This document shows positions 55,898 through 64,000 of a stretch of 64,000 nt of DNA, piece by piece. Under the pieces are notes generated by a model. The model was not told the DNA's origin and ran no database searches. It saw nothing but the letters and a program-made list of their open reading frames with translations. The position numbers and the translations under genes are program-made. The DNA is from Corynebacterium minutissimum (lineage in GTDB: Bacteria > Actinomycetota > Actinomycetes > Mycobacteriales > Mycobacteriaceae): contig NZ_LAYQ01000017.1 of the NCBI RefSeq assembly GCF_000988205.1, forward strand, positions 1,932 through 65,931. Reading direction: 5' to 3'. Position 1 is the first letter of the stretch; each line of letters begins with the position of its first letter.

Positions 55898-56323
55898 CTA
55901 ATTTGCCAGTAGGTACCCCAGTGCCGCGACGTAGCCGTACGAGCCCAGCCCTGCGATAACACCGCGCGCGAGTGGACTGAGGTAAGAGTGTTGGCGGAAA
56001 GCCTCGCGTGCATGCACGTTGGAGAGATGAACCTCGACGAAACCGGCGCCATCGGCTACCTCCGCCAAGGCATCCCGTAGCGCCACCGAGGTGTGGGTAA
56101 AGCCGCCTGGGTTGATGATGACGGGCCAGCCTTCGTCGGCGGCTCGATGCACCTGCTCGATGAGTTCGCCCTCATGGTTGGACTGGAAGAAGACGATCTC
56201 TTCCTCCCCCGCCGCGGCGCGCACGCGGCTTTCGATATCCGCTAGGCTTTCGCTTCCGTAAATCTCTGGCTGGCGTTTGCCCAAACGGTTCAGGTTAGGG
56301 CCGTTGAGAACGAGGATGGTCAT
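55898..56323 (-). CDS. aroQ: 3-dehydroquinate dehydratase, type II
   Basis: This 141-residue enzyme performs the third shikimate step (dehydroquinate to dehydroshikimate). The type II signature [17 protein letters not shown] is at the N-terminus with the catalytic Tyr, [17 protein letters not shown] holds the substrate loop, and [19 protein letters not shown] the His. AAGGAG lies 6 nt before the ATG. It follows aroB by 38 nt. Confidence 0.96.
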   Translation of the reverse strand: MTILVLNGPNLNRLGKRQPEIYGSESLADIESRVRAAAGEEEIVFFQSNHEGELIEQVHRAADEGWPVIINPGGFTHTSVALRDALAEVADGAGFVEVHLSNVHAREAFRQHSYLSPLARGVIAGLGSYGYVAALGYLLAN

Positions 56324-56361
56324 GGCGAACTCCTTGAAGCTTTAGGGGGTCAGCTGAAACT

Positions 56362-57432
56362 CTACGAGGCCAGTTGCGCGTAAGCTGCGCGCAACTCCTC
56401 CTCTGTGGCGTCTTCGAGGCGGGTTGTTTCCCCAATACCAGTGAGCGCGACGAAGCGGATGCGACCCTCGCGGTTCTTCTTGTCGTGCCGCATGCCGTCG
56501 AGCAACTCCTCGAAGTGCCCCTGCTCATAGGTGGTGGGCAGCCCAATCCGGGTGAGGATGTCTCGGTGGGTGGCGACGAGGGTGGCGTCGATAAGCCCCC
56601 GAGCGTGGGACAGGTGCGCAATAAACATCATGCCCACCGCCACCGCACGGCCGTGGCGCCACGAATAGTTCTCGCGGCGCTCCACGGCGTGACCGAAGGT
56701 GTGGCCGTAATTGAGGGTTTCGCGCAGACCAGACTCCTTCAAGTCCTGGCCCACCACGTGCGCTTTGACGGCAATGGACCGCTCGATGAGCTCGGGAAGC
56801 AGGCCTTCCGGTTTTAGGCATGCGGCGGGGTCCGCTAGATAGTGCTCGATGATGCGTGGATCGTGGATGAAGCCAGTCTTGATGATTTCTGCAGAGCCAG
56901 CGATGATCTCGTCTTCGGGCAGCGTGCGCAAGTGGTCCAGATCGACGAAGACTGAATCCGGCTCGTGGAACGCCCCAACGAGGTTCTTTCCTGCGGCAGT
57001 GTTGATCCCAGTCTTCCCGCCCACGGCAGCATCAACCATCGCCAGCAGCGTCGTCGGAGCCTGAATAACCGGGATGCCGCGCATCCACGTCGCCGCGGCA
57101 AAACCCGCCAAATCTGTGACGGCTCCGCCACCGAGGCCGATGACTGCATCGCGGCGGCTAAACCCAGCGTCACCGAACACATCCCACAGACGTGCCAACA
57201 CATCAAGCTGCTTGGCAGCCTCGGCATCGGGAACCTCGACTGGGCAGGCGTCGATGCCCTGTGCGCTGGCTTGCTCAGCAAGGTTGCGGGCAGCCTCGGC
57301 GAGCGGCGGCTGGTGGATAATCGCTACCTTCGCTGCACCAATGCTCGCGGCGCGCTCAATCATCGCCGCACTGAGGCCGCTGCCAATCGTGACCTCGTAG
57401 GGGGATGGTCCATTAACGGGAATGGTGTGCAT
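56362..57432 (-). CDS. aroB: 3-dehydroquinate synthase
   Basis: This 356-residue NAD- and metal-dependent enzyme cyclises DAHP to dehydroquinate. [20 protein letters not shown] and [20 protein letters not shown] are conserved, and the metal ligands lie in [11 protein letters not shown] and [11 protein letters not shown]. The ATG at 57432 has AAGGAG 8 nt upstream and gives [14 protein letters not shown]; an earlier ATG at 57471 has no ribosome site. Part of aroC-aroK-aroB-aroQ. Confidence 0.96.
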   Translation of the reverse strand: MHTIPVNGPSPYEVTIGSGLSAAMIERAASIGAAKVAIIHQPPLAEAARNLAEQASAQGIDACPVEVPDAEAAKQLDVLARLWDVFGDAGFSRRDAVIGLGGGAVTDLAGFAAATWMRGIPVIQAPTTLLAMVDAAVGGKTGINTAAGKNLVGAFHEPDSVFVDLDHLRTLPEDEIIAGSAEIIKTGFIHDPRIIEHYLADPAACLKPEGLLPELIERSIAVKAHVVGQDLKESGLRETLNYGHTFGHAVERRENYSWRHGRAVAVGMMFIAHLSHARGLIDATLVATHRDILTRIGLPTTYEQGHFEELLDGMRHDKKNREGRIRFVALTGIGETTRLEDATEEELRAAYAQLAS

Positions 57433-57510
57433 GTGAGCGGCTCCTTCTGCAGCGCTAGTAGTCGTCTTCATTAGTCGTCGTGGGGTGCGAATGGCAGCAC
57501 ACCAAATGTT

Positions 57511-58020
57511 TTAGAGAGTCTCGAGGAAGCTCAAAATATCGCCCACCACCTGCTGCGGGGAGCGCACGCCTGTGCGTACCTTTAAATCTGCAACCTTGGT
57601 GTAGAGCGGCCGTCGCTCCTCCAAGAGCTGCGAATAACGCGCGAGAGGATCCGCCGACACGAGAATCGGGCGGTTGGTACCCCCCATCGTGCGGGTGACG
57701 CCTTCTTCGGGCGTGATGTCGAGGAACACAACGGTCAGGCTATCGAGCAAGTCGCACGTGGATTCAGTCAGCACTGCACCGCCACCCAGGCTCACCACCC
57801 CGGTGGTAGCCAGCGCCTCGCGCACGACCTCGGCTTCCACTTCGCGGAATTCTGGCTCACCCAGCTCGGAGAAAATCTCGCCGCACTTCTTTCCATAGCG
57901 CGCCTCAATGAGGCTATCGGTATCAACAACGTCGCAATTCAGTGCCCGCGACAAGCGGCGACCGATCGTGGTTTTGCCGGCACCGGGAGGTCCTACAAGG
58001 ACGACGTGTGGGGAGTTCAT
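57511..58020 (-). CDS. aroK: Shikimate kinase
   Basis: This 169-residue P-loop kinase phosphorylates shikimate. Walker [15 protein letters not shown] (about 10-23), the DTDSLIE shikimate-binding aspartate and the VSLGGGAVL motif are present, with the lid [11 protein letters not shown]. Its ATG overlaps the aroC stop as ATGA. Confidence 0.96.
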   Translation of the reverse strand: MNSPHVVLVGPPGAGKTTIGRRLSRALNCDVVDTDSLIEARYGKKCGEIFSELGEPEFREVEAEVVREALATTGVVSLGGGAVLTESTCDLLDSLTVVFLDITPEEGVTRTMGGTNRPILVSADPLARYSQLLEERRPLYTKVADLKVRTGVRSPQQVVGDILSFLETL

Positions 58021-59228
58021 GCGTCACCCCACTCCAGTCGGCCTGCCACGTAGTCCTGGTAGGCAGCGATGTTGCGCTTGGTTTCGGCGAGGCTATCGCC
58101 GCCGAATTTCTCCAGCACCGCACGTGCAAGAACAAGCGCCACCATCGCTTCTGCCACGACGCCGGCAGCCGGTACCGCGCAGACGTCGGAACGCTGGTGA
58201 ATGGCGGTTGCCGCCCCACCTGTGGCCATGTCGACCGTCTTGAGTGCACGCGGGACCGTGGAAATCGGCTTCATCGCCGCGCGCACGCGCAGCGTCTGGC
58301 CGTTGGTCATGCCGCCTTCCAGACCACCAGCGCGGTTAGTCTCACGATCCACACCATTGTCGGTGCGAACCATTTCATCGTGGGCCTCACTGCCGCGGCG
58401 ACGGGCCTCAGCGAAACCATCGCCGACCTCAACGCCCTTGATTGCCTGAATACCCATCAAGGCGGCGGCGAGCTGTGCGTCAAGACGGTCCTCACCCGAG
58501 GTGTGTGAGCCCAAACCGATCGGCAAACCTTCCACGATCACCTCGACGATGCCGCCCAGGGTATCGCCCTGCTTCTTAGCGGTTTCGATCTCTGTGATCA
58601 TGGACTCTTCCGCCGCCTTATCGAAAGCGCGTACCGGCGAGGCATCAATAGCCTCAAGGTCCGCGAAGCTAGGGTGCGGGCCGTCATAAGGTTCAGAGGC
58701 ACCGATGGAGATGACGTGGGACAGCACCTCGACTCCCAGGGTTTCGCGGAGGAAGTTGCGCGCGACCGTGGCCGCGGCCACGCGGGCGGCGGTCTCACGC
58801 GCCGAAGAGCGCTCCAGGATGGGGCGAGCCTCCGCGTGATCAAACTTCACCATGCCGGCGAAATCGGCATGCCCCGGGCGAGGACGAGTGAGCGGGGCGC
58901 CGCGGCCGGAAGCCATCGCCTTAGCGGTCTCCGGGTCATCGAGATCGAGCGCGTCCGGGGACATGATGGTGGTCCACTTCGGCCACTCCGTGTTGCCGAT
59001 CATGATGGCAATTGGGCTGCCCAGAGTCAGTCCGTGGCGAATGCCACTGAGCAAGGTGAGCTCATCGGCCTCGAACTTCATGCGGGCACCGCGGCCATAG
59101 CCGAGGCGGCGGCGAGAGAGCTGGAGAGCGATGTCGTCTTGGGAAACGGGAACCCCGGCGGGCATGTGCTCAATGAGTGCAACGAGTGCCTGGCCGTGAG
59201 ATTCACCTGCGGTAGTCCAACGAAGCAT
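58017..59228 (-). CDS. aroC: Chorismate synthase
   Basis: This 403-residue FMN-dependent enzyme makes chorismate, the branch point to aromatic amino acids and other compounds. The family signatures [18 protein letters not shown] (N-terminal), [17 protein letters not shown] and [17 protein letters not shown] (C-terminal) are all visible. I chose the ATG at 59228 ([10 protein letters not shown]). First gene of the aroCKBQ run. Confidence 0.97.
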   Translation of the reverse strand: MLRWTTAGESHGQALVALIEHMPAGVPVSQDDIALQLSRRRLGYGRGARMKFEADELTLLSGIRHGLTLGSPIAIMIGNTEWPKWTTIMSPDALDLDDPETAKAMASGRGAPLTRPRPGHADFAGMVKFDHAEARPILERSSARETAARVAAATVARNFLRETLGVEVLSHVISIGASEPYDGPHPSFADLEAIDASPVRAFDKAAEESMITEIETAKKQGDTLGGIVEVIVEGLPIGLGSHTSGEDRLDAQLAAALMGIQAIKGVEVGDGFAEARRRGSEAHDEMVRTDNGVDRETNRAGGLEGGMTNGQTLRVRAAMKPISTVPRALKTVDMATGGAATAIHQRSDVCAVPAAGVVAEAMVALVLARAVLEKFGGDSLAETKRNIAAYQDYVAGRLEWGDA

Positions 59229-59280
59229 GCGGACTATTATCACACGCTAGGGGTTCTTTCGGGGGGCACTGGGCCGCCTA

Positions 59281-59673
59281 TCACACCGTGTCGGGGCTAA
59301 ACAGCACGACAAGTGCTGCCGCAATGAGCATGCCGGGCCCGTGCGCGGGTTTCCCATCCTGCGTCATGAACCCCCAGAGCAGCGTGCTCAGCGACGCCCC
59401 TACCATCGCGAACGCAACCCCTAGTACTCCCGCCGCGTGGGCGGTCACCATGCCCAGTGGCAACGCCAGCTTGAGATCACCCCCGCCCACGCTTCCGGCG
59501 CGGCTCAGCAATGCAACCAGAATATAAAGCCCCGGCCATAGCAGCCCGGCTGGGTCGAACCACCACAGCGACAGCACGGCGGCAGGCAGGGTCAGATAGT
59601 TGGGCAGGCGTTTGAAACGCAGGTCATAAACGATTAAGGCGCACCCCCACGCCAGGAAAAGCACATCCCCCAT
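59281..59673 (-). CDS. Small A24-type prepilin peptidase-like protein
   Basis: This 130-residue membrane protein has about four hydrophobic segments and the two aspartates of aspartic prepilin peptidases: one in LIVYDLRFKRLPN (about 18) and one in VGGGDLKLALPLG (about 65). It has only the core catalytic domain and lacks the N-methyltransferase domain, like TadV-type enzymes. No pilus gene is nearby, so a substrate is unknown. It sits between aroE and aroC in the same direction. Confidence 0.82.
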   Translation of the reverse strand: MGDVLFLAWGCALIVYDLRFKRLPNYLTLPAAVLSLWWFDPAGLLWPGLYILVALLSRAGSVGGGDLKLALPLGMVTAHAAGVLGVAFAMVGASLSTLLWGFMTQDGKPAHGPGMLIAAALVVLFSPDTV

Positions 59674-59718
59674 GACTGCGCAGCCTACCGTGCGGGGTGC
59701 TGCCGCGCATGCTGTTGA

Positions 59719-60525
59719 TTAAGGAAGCTTGAGCGCAGCGTTGAGAGCAGCCAGCATCTCTGCCCGCGGGGCGGTGTGCCCGGTGAATTGTTCAAACTGC
59801 GAATAAGCCTGGTTGGCCAGCATGATGTGCCCGCCGACGGTCGGATAGCCATCAGCAGCCGCATACACAGTCAACGGGGTGGGCCATGGATCGTAGATAA
59901 CGTCGAACACCGGAGCCTTGGCCAACTGGGTCAGATGCTCTTCCACGGCGGCGGAGGGAACAGTGGAGACGATGAGGTCCACCGAACGCGCTAACCCCGC
60001 GAGATCATCCTCAAACGTAGCTGCGTGGAGGGAGAGGCCAAGGGCGTCGCCCAGCGGGCGTAGCTCGGCGAGGCGGTCGGAGCGATTGAGCACGGTGACA
60101 TCGGTGACACCACGCTGGGCTAGCCCCCACAGGACCGGCCGTGCGGTACCGCCTGCACCGATGAGCAAAGCCGTCGAGGGCTGAGAGGGGCCCAGCAGCT
60201 CATCGAGTGCGCCCAGCACGCCTTCCGTATCCGTGTTGTCCGCGCGCCACCCCTCCGCGGTGCGCACCAGAGTGTTGGCAGAGCCGATGAGCTTGGCGCG
60301 CTCGCTCACGATGTCTGCGCAAGCCAAGGCGTCGAACTTCAATGGCATGGTCACCGAGAAACCTCGGTACTCCTCCCCTACCTCGGCGAGGAAGGCAGCC
60401 AAGTCGGTCACTTCGAACCTGGTGTAATCCCAGTCCTTCAGATTCAGCGCATCATAGCCGGCCTTATGGAGGACCGGGGATAACGAATGCTCGATGGGGC
60501 TGCCTAAAACTGCGGCGCACGGCAT
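59719..60525 (-). CDS. aroE: Shikimate dehydrogenase
   Basis: This 268-residue NADP-dependent enzyme reduces dehydroshikimate to shikimate. The substrate-binding GSPIEHSLSPVLHKAGY (about 8-24), the catalytic Lys in SVTMPLKFDALA and the nucleotide-binding LLIGAGGTARPVLWGL are visible. The ATG at 60525 lies 4 nt after the mltG stop; a longer upstream frame overlaps mltG and is rejected. Confidence 0.95.
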   Translation of the reverse strand: MPCAAVLGSPIEHSLSPVLHKAGYDALNLKDWDYTRFEVTDLAAFLAEVGEEYRGFSVTMPLKFDALACADIVSERAKLIGSANTLVRTAEGWRADNTDTEGVLGALDELLGPSQPSTALLIGAGGTARPVLWGLAQRGVTDVTVLNRSDRLAELRPLGDALGLSLHAATFEDDLAGLARSVDLIVSTVPSAAVEEHLTQLAKAPVFDVIYDPWPTPLTVYAAADGYPTVGGHIMLANQAYSQFEQFTGHTAPRAEMLAALNAALKLP

Positions 60526-60529
60526 CCTA

Positions 60530-61738
60530 TTACTGCTCCTCTGCTGGTGGCTCGCTGCCGCCTTCGCGCTGGCTGTCCAGGATGCCAGAGCGCACCGCAT
60601 CATCGACGTTGGCGAGGTGCTCATCATAGTTGTCGGTAAAGACCGTCGTGCCCTTGTCATCAACCGTGACGAAGAAGAGCCAATCGCCCTCTGCCGGGTT
60701 CTCCATAGCCTGGATGGCCTCCTCCGACGGCGAGGCGATCGGGGAATCCGGAAGACCATCCTTCGCATAGGTATTCCACGGGGTCTCGCGGTGACGGTCC
60801 TCATCGGTGGTGGCCAGCTCGACGTCCTCGAGCCCGTAGTTCACAGTGGAGTCCAACTCCAAGCGCATCGGCTCGTCGAGGCGGTTGAGGATGACGCGCG
60901 CAACCTTGTCGAATTCACCGGCCGGCGACTCACGCTCCACCAGGGATGCTGCGGTCAGAAGCTCATAAGGCTTCAGGCCGATGGCCTGGGCGCGGTCGAC
61001 AATGTTGGTGTCGTTGTACTTCTTCGTCGAACGAGTGATGAGATCGGTCAGGATCTCCTGGGCATCCATGTTCGGGTCAAGCACGTACTGTCCCGGGGCG
61101 ATAAGCCCCTCAATACGCTTGGGATCCTCGCCGCGGGCACGGACTTCCTCCACAGCCCAGTCCGGCGCACCCAGTTCGGCTGGGTCTACCGTGGCCGCGA
61201 TCTTCTCTAGTTCCTCGGCGGATACGCAACCACCCTCCTTACAGGAGACCTGCGAGATCAGGGAGTAAATACCAAACCGGACATCGCCCCCCAGTACGTT
61301 GACGTCCAGCAACGTCGCTCCGCCGTGCACATCGAGCAGGTCCACCATGTTGGCGTCATCAAGCAGTGCCTCCACGGCGGATTTGGCGCTCATCTCCTCT
61401 TGGAGACGGTAAAACCCGGGCTTGATTTGGCTCGCGCGCGGATTGGAATTGGCCGCCGAAGAGAAAGCCTCAGGCGTCTTCACCACATTCTTTTCTGCTA
61501 GCTCAGGTGCCAGTTCTCCCATGGATGAGCCTTCCGGGACCTGAACGAGCTGTGTTACACCATTGCCTTGTCCCTCATAGTCCAAGGTATTGCCCCCTCC
61601 CAACAGGCGGAAACCGATGTAGCCGAGGCCGCCGATGATGAGGACAAGGCTGGCAATAAGCACGGCCATGCCGCGCTGGCGGCGCTTGACGTACTGGGGT
61701 TCCATCGAGCGTCCGATGCGTGAAGGTTTACGGCTCAC
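60530..61738 (-). CDS. mltG: Endolytic murein transglycosylase MltG
   Basis: This 402-residue enzyme cleaves nascent peptidoglycan strands to end their growth. One N-terminal transmembrane helix (about 24-46; [20 protein letters not shown]) anchors it, and the extracellular YceG-like domain has a LysM-like subdomain and the catalytic segment [12 protein letters not shown] (Glu about 285). A C-terminal Glu-rich tail follows. It overlaps ruvX by 11 nt and precedes aroE. Confidence 0.94.
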   Translation of the reverse strand: MSRKPSRIGRSMEPQYVKRRQRGMAVLIASLVLIIGGLGYIGFRLLGGGNTLDYEGQGNGVTQLVQVPEGSSMGELAPELAEKNVVKTPEAFSSAANSNPRASQIKPGFYRLQEEMSAKSAVEALLDDANMVDLLDVHGGATLLDVNVLGGDVRFGIYSLISQVSCKEGGCVSAEELEKIAATVDPAELGAPDWAVEEVRARGEDPKRIEGLIAPGQYVLDPNMDAQEILTDLITRSTKKYNDTNIVDRAQAIGLKPYELLTAASLVERESPAGEFDKVARVILNRLDEPMRLELDSTVNYGLEDVELATTDEDRHRETPWNTYAKDGLPDSPIASPSEEAIQAMENPAEGDWLFFVTVDDKGTTVFTDNYDEHLANVDDAVRSGILDSQREGGSEPPAEEQ

Positions 61739-62276
61739 GTACTTCGTCTCCTAGGTTTGAAGGGTTGTGGCCGTTCAACGCGAAATGGCGCGCATCCAGC
61801 CAGGATTGCAAAATTTCCACCGCGGCCGCTTGGTCGATAACCGAACGGCCGCGTCTCTCTGACACGCCAGAGGCTCGCAGTGCAGATGATGCCACCACTG
61901 TGGTGAGGCGCTCATCCACCATGCGCACAGGCGGAGGTGTGTTTATCGTGTCATCTTTTGCCAAGCGGCGGCGGATACGAAACGCGATTTCTTTGGCATG
62001 TTTAACACTTGATGAGCCGTTGCCCTTGAGATCACGCGGCAAACCGACCGCCACCTCAACGACGTCATACTCGTGAATAAGCTCAAGCAGTCGGTCGATG
62101 TCACCCTTGTCGCGGTCCTTAAACCCGGTTTCGCGGCGGACGGTCTCGACCGGCATAGCCAGGCGGGCATCCCGATCGGAAACCGCCACGCCGATGCGGA
62201 CAGTTCCGACGTCGAGACCCAACCGGCGCCCTGGTCCGGGATCGTCTGCTCCTGGCTTATCGGGCTCTACGGCCAT
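61728..62276 (-). CDS. ruvX: Holliday junction resolvase-like RuvX (YqgF)
   Basis: This 182-residue RNase H-fold nuclease is also linked to rRNA maturation. The motifs [18 protein letters not shown] (catalytic Asp), [17 protein letters not shown] and [13 protein letters not shown] (Glu) are intact, with a final [19 protein letters not shown] short polar N-terminal extension (about 18 residues) precedes the domain. AGGAGG lies just upstream. It follows alaS by 58 nt. Confidence 0.94.
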   Translation of the reverse strand: MAVEPDKPGADDPGPGRRLGLDVGTVRIGVAVSDRDARLAMPVETVRRETGFKDRDKGDIDRLLELIHEYDVVEVAVGLPRDLKGNGSSSVKHAKEIAFRIRRRLAKDDTINTPPPVRMVDERLTTVVASSALRASGVSERRGRSVIDQAAAVEILQSWLDARHFALNGHNPSNLGDEVREP

Positions 62277-62334
62277 GGTGTTCCTCCTGGTCCTGAGAGT
62301 CAGCTACTGCTGCACACCTACTCGTGCGCATCCA

Positions 62335-64000
62335 TTAGTGGGCTTCGAGCTCATTACGGACGGCGTCGAAGGCAGCCTGCAGACCTTCGGCGTTTGCGCC
62401 GGAGCCTTGAGCCATGTCCGGCTTACCGCCGCCCTTGCCATCAACGTAGCCGGAAACCAACTTAACCAAGTCACCGGCCTTGACTCCGCGTTCGATGGCA
62501 GCCTTGGTGGCACCCACGATGAACGGCAACTTGCCGCCCTCGTTCTCCGATGCCAACACAACCACACCGGCGACATCACCGAGGCGGTTCTTGATATCAG
62601 AGGCCAGCGTGCGCAGGTCACCGCCGTTGACATTCTTAGGCAGCTTGACAGCAACGACTCTGAAATCGTTAACGGTCTTCGCCGTAGAGATCATCTCCGC
62701 AGTCTGGGACATGAGCTGGGCCTTGTGCAGCTCGGCAATCTGTTTCTCTGCGGCCTTGAGCTTCTCCGTCAGCTGCGCAATGCGCTCCGGCAGGTCCTCA
62801 GTCTGGACCTTCAGCTCACGGGAGACACCTTCCACGAGGGCGGTCTCCTTGGAGTAGTAACGGAAGGCATCCAAGCCTGAATAGGCCTCGATGCGGCGCG
62901 CGCCGGAACCCACGGAGGATTCGCCGAGGACCGAAACCGGCCCAATCTCGGCGGTATTGCTGACGTGAGTACCACCGCAGAGCTCGATGGAGAAGGGGCC
63001 GCCCATCTCCACAACGCGAACCTCGGAACCGTAGTTCTCACCAAAGAGGGCCATCGCACCCATCTCCTTGGCCTTCTCCAAGGAGGTCTCGATGGTATTG
63101 ACCGGGAAGTGCTGGTCCACCGCCTGGTTGGTCACCAAAGCGATCTCATCGAGCTGCTCCTGAGTGAGCTGGTCGGTGTAGTTGAAGTCAAAGCGCAGGT
63201 AACCAGGACGGTTCAAGGAACCAGCCTGGACAGCGGTCGGCCCCAGCACCTGGCGCAGCGCGGCGTGAATGAGGTGCGTGGCGGAGTGCGCCTGCACGGC
63301 ACCGTGGCGCCACTGCTCATCCACCTCAGCGGTAACACCGCTGCCCAGTTCAAGGCCACCAGCGGTCACCGTAGCTTTGTGGACCCACAGCTTCTTGCCG
63401 ATCTTCTGCACGTCATTGACCTCAAGGAGGGTCTCACCCGCGATAATGCGGCCTCGATCGGCGGTCTGGCCGCCAGCTTCGGCATAGAGCGGCGACTGGT
63501 CCAAGATAACCTCGACCGTGTCCCCTGCCTGGACCTCGGAGACCTTCTCGCCATCGCGGACGAGACCGATGACCTTGGCATCAGACTCCAAGGTCTCGTA
63601 GCCCGTGAACAGAGTCGGGTGGTTATCCACCCAGTCACGGTACAGAGACAGATCGGCATGACCGTGCTTCTTGGCCTGGTTATCAGCCTTGGCGCGGCGG
63701 CGCTGCTCACCCATGGCGGCATCGAAGCCCTCCATGTCCACAGTCAATCCAGCCTCTTGAGCCATCTCCAACGTCAAGTCGATGGGGAAACCATAGGTAT
63801 CGTGCAGTTCAAAAGCCTTCTCACCGGATAGCACCTTCGGGGTGGCCGCGCGGGAGGTGCTCTTCAGCTCGTCGACTGCTTCGTCGAAAAGCTTGGTACC
63901 CGACTCCAAGGTCTTGAGGAAGGCCTTCTCCTCCGCCACGGCGACGCGCAGGATGCGCTCACGGTTCTCCGCAATCTCCGGGTAGGAAGGAGTCATGGTG
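62335..64000 (-). CDS. alaS: Alanine--tRNA ligase (partial, C-terminal part)
   Basis: This class II synthetase continues past the right edge; about 555 C-terminal residues are seen. The editing domain zinc site is visible as HSATHLIHAALRQVLG (HxxxH) and CGGTHVSNTAEIG, followed by a coiled coil (LPERIAQLTEKLKAAEKQI) and the C-terminal DHHA1 domain ending GGGKPDMAQGSGANAEGLQ. The catalytic core and start lie outside the window. It heads the alaS-ruvX-mltG-aroE run on the minus strand. Confidence 0.96.
   Translation of the reverse strand, partial: TMTPSYPEIAENRERILRVAVAEEKAFLKTLESGTKLFDEAVDELKSTSRAATPKVLSGEKAFELHDTYGFPIDLTLEMAQEAGLTVDMEGFDAAMGEQRRRAKADNQAKKHGHADLSLYRDWVDNHPTLFTGYETLESDAKVIGLVRDGEKVSEVQAGDTVEVILDQSPLYAEAGGQTADRGRIIAGETLLEVNDVQKIGKKLWVHKATVTAGGLELGSGVTAEVDEQWRHGAVQAHSATHLIHAALRQVLGPTAVQAGSLNRPGYLRFDFNYTDQLTQEQLDEIALVTNQAVDQHFPVNTIETSLEKAKEMGAMALFGENYGSEVRVVEMGGPFSIELCGGTHVSNTAEIGPVSVLGESSVGSGARRIEAYSGLDAFRYYSKETALVEGVSRELKVQTEDLPERIAQLTEKLKAAEKQIAELHKAQLMSQTAEMISTAKTVNDFRVVAVKLPKNVNGGDLRTLASDIKNRLGDVAGVVVLASENEGGKLPFIVGATKAAIERGVKAGDLVKLVSGYVDGKGGGKPDMAQGSGANAEGLQAAFDAVRNELEAH

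Overview
The window is an ordinary chromosomal segment of a high-GC actinobacterium, almost certainly a Corynebacterium. The evidence is the uninterrupted argC-J-B-D-F-R-G-H order, the alaS-ruvX-mltG-aroE-aroC-aroK-aroB-aroQ-pepQ-efp-nusB order, a 16S-23S spacer without tRNA genes, HelD, a DUF4185 protein expected only where a D-arabinan wall exists, and many promoters whose -10 hexamer lies 6-8 nt before an ATG or GTG (leaderless mRNAs). The species cannot be fixed from the sequence alone. I see no prophage, insertion sequence or CRISPR array.

Layout. 1-4800: an rRNA operon on the minus strand (23S running off the left edge, spacer, 16S, leader, strong promoter). 4900-9900: a minus-strand gene group of a membrane-anchored binding-protein-like protein, a lipoprotein joining a binding-protein domain to a VWA domain, a two-helix membrane protein, a 59-residue Trm112-like protein and tyrS. 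9900-12700: ornithine cyclodeaminase with an amino-acid permease. 12700-21400: the complete arginine operon with its repressor; a second promoter and likely ArgR operator lie before argG. 21400-28800: a small secreted protein, pheST, a SpoU-type RNA methyltransferase, a TM2 protein and infC-rpmI-rplT. infC starts with the non-canonical codon ATC.

28800-43600: a beta-lactamase-fold lipoprotein translationally coupled to uvrA, then on the plus strand an MBL-fold hydrolase, a DoxX-like protein, helD and an App1-type phosphatase, then two universal stress proteins, uvrB, DUF4259, the DUF4185 enzyme candidate and coaE. 43600-53500: rpsA, a methyltransferase, an RDD-type membrane protein, polA, a tRNA with anticodon CAA, a small secreted protein, and a plus-strand operon of a DUF368 (polyprenyl-phosphate translocase family) protein with a complete polar amino-acid ABC importer. 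53500-64000: nusB, efp, pepQ, the shikimate genes with a small prepilin-peptidase-like gene inside, mltG, ruvX and the 3' part of alaS.

Three conserved genes (uvrA, rpsA, pepQ) each carry one apparent single-base deletion in a G/C run. In each case restoring one base gives a full-length family-like protein. Three such lesions in housekeeping genes within 64 kb look more like sequencing or assembly errors than decay. The least explained biology is the VWA/binding-protein gene group (6495-9850) and the CAA tRNA, which has a short variable loop.
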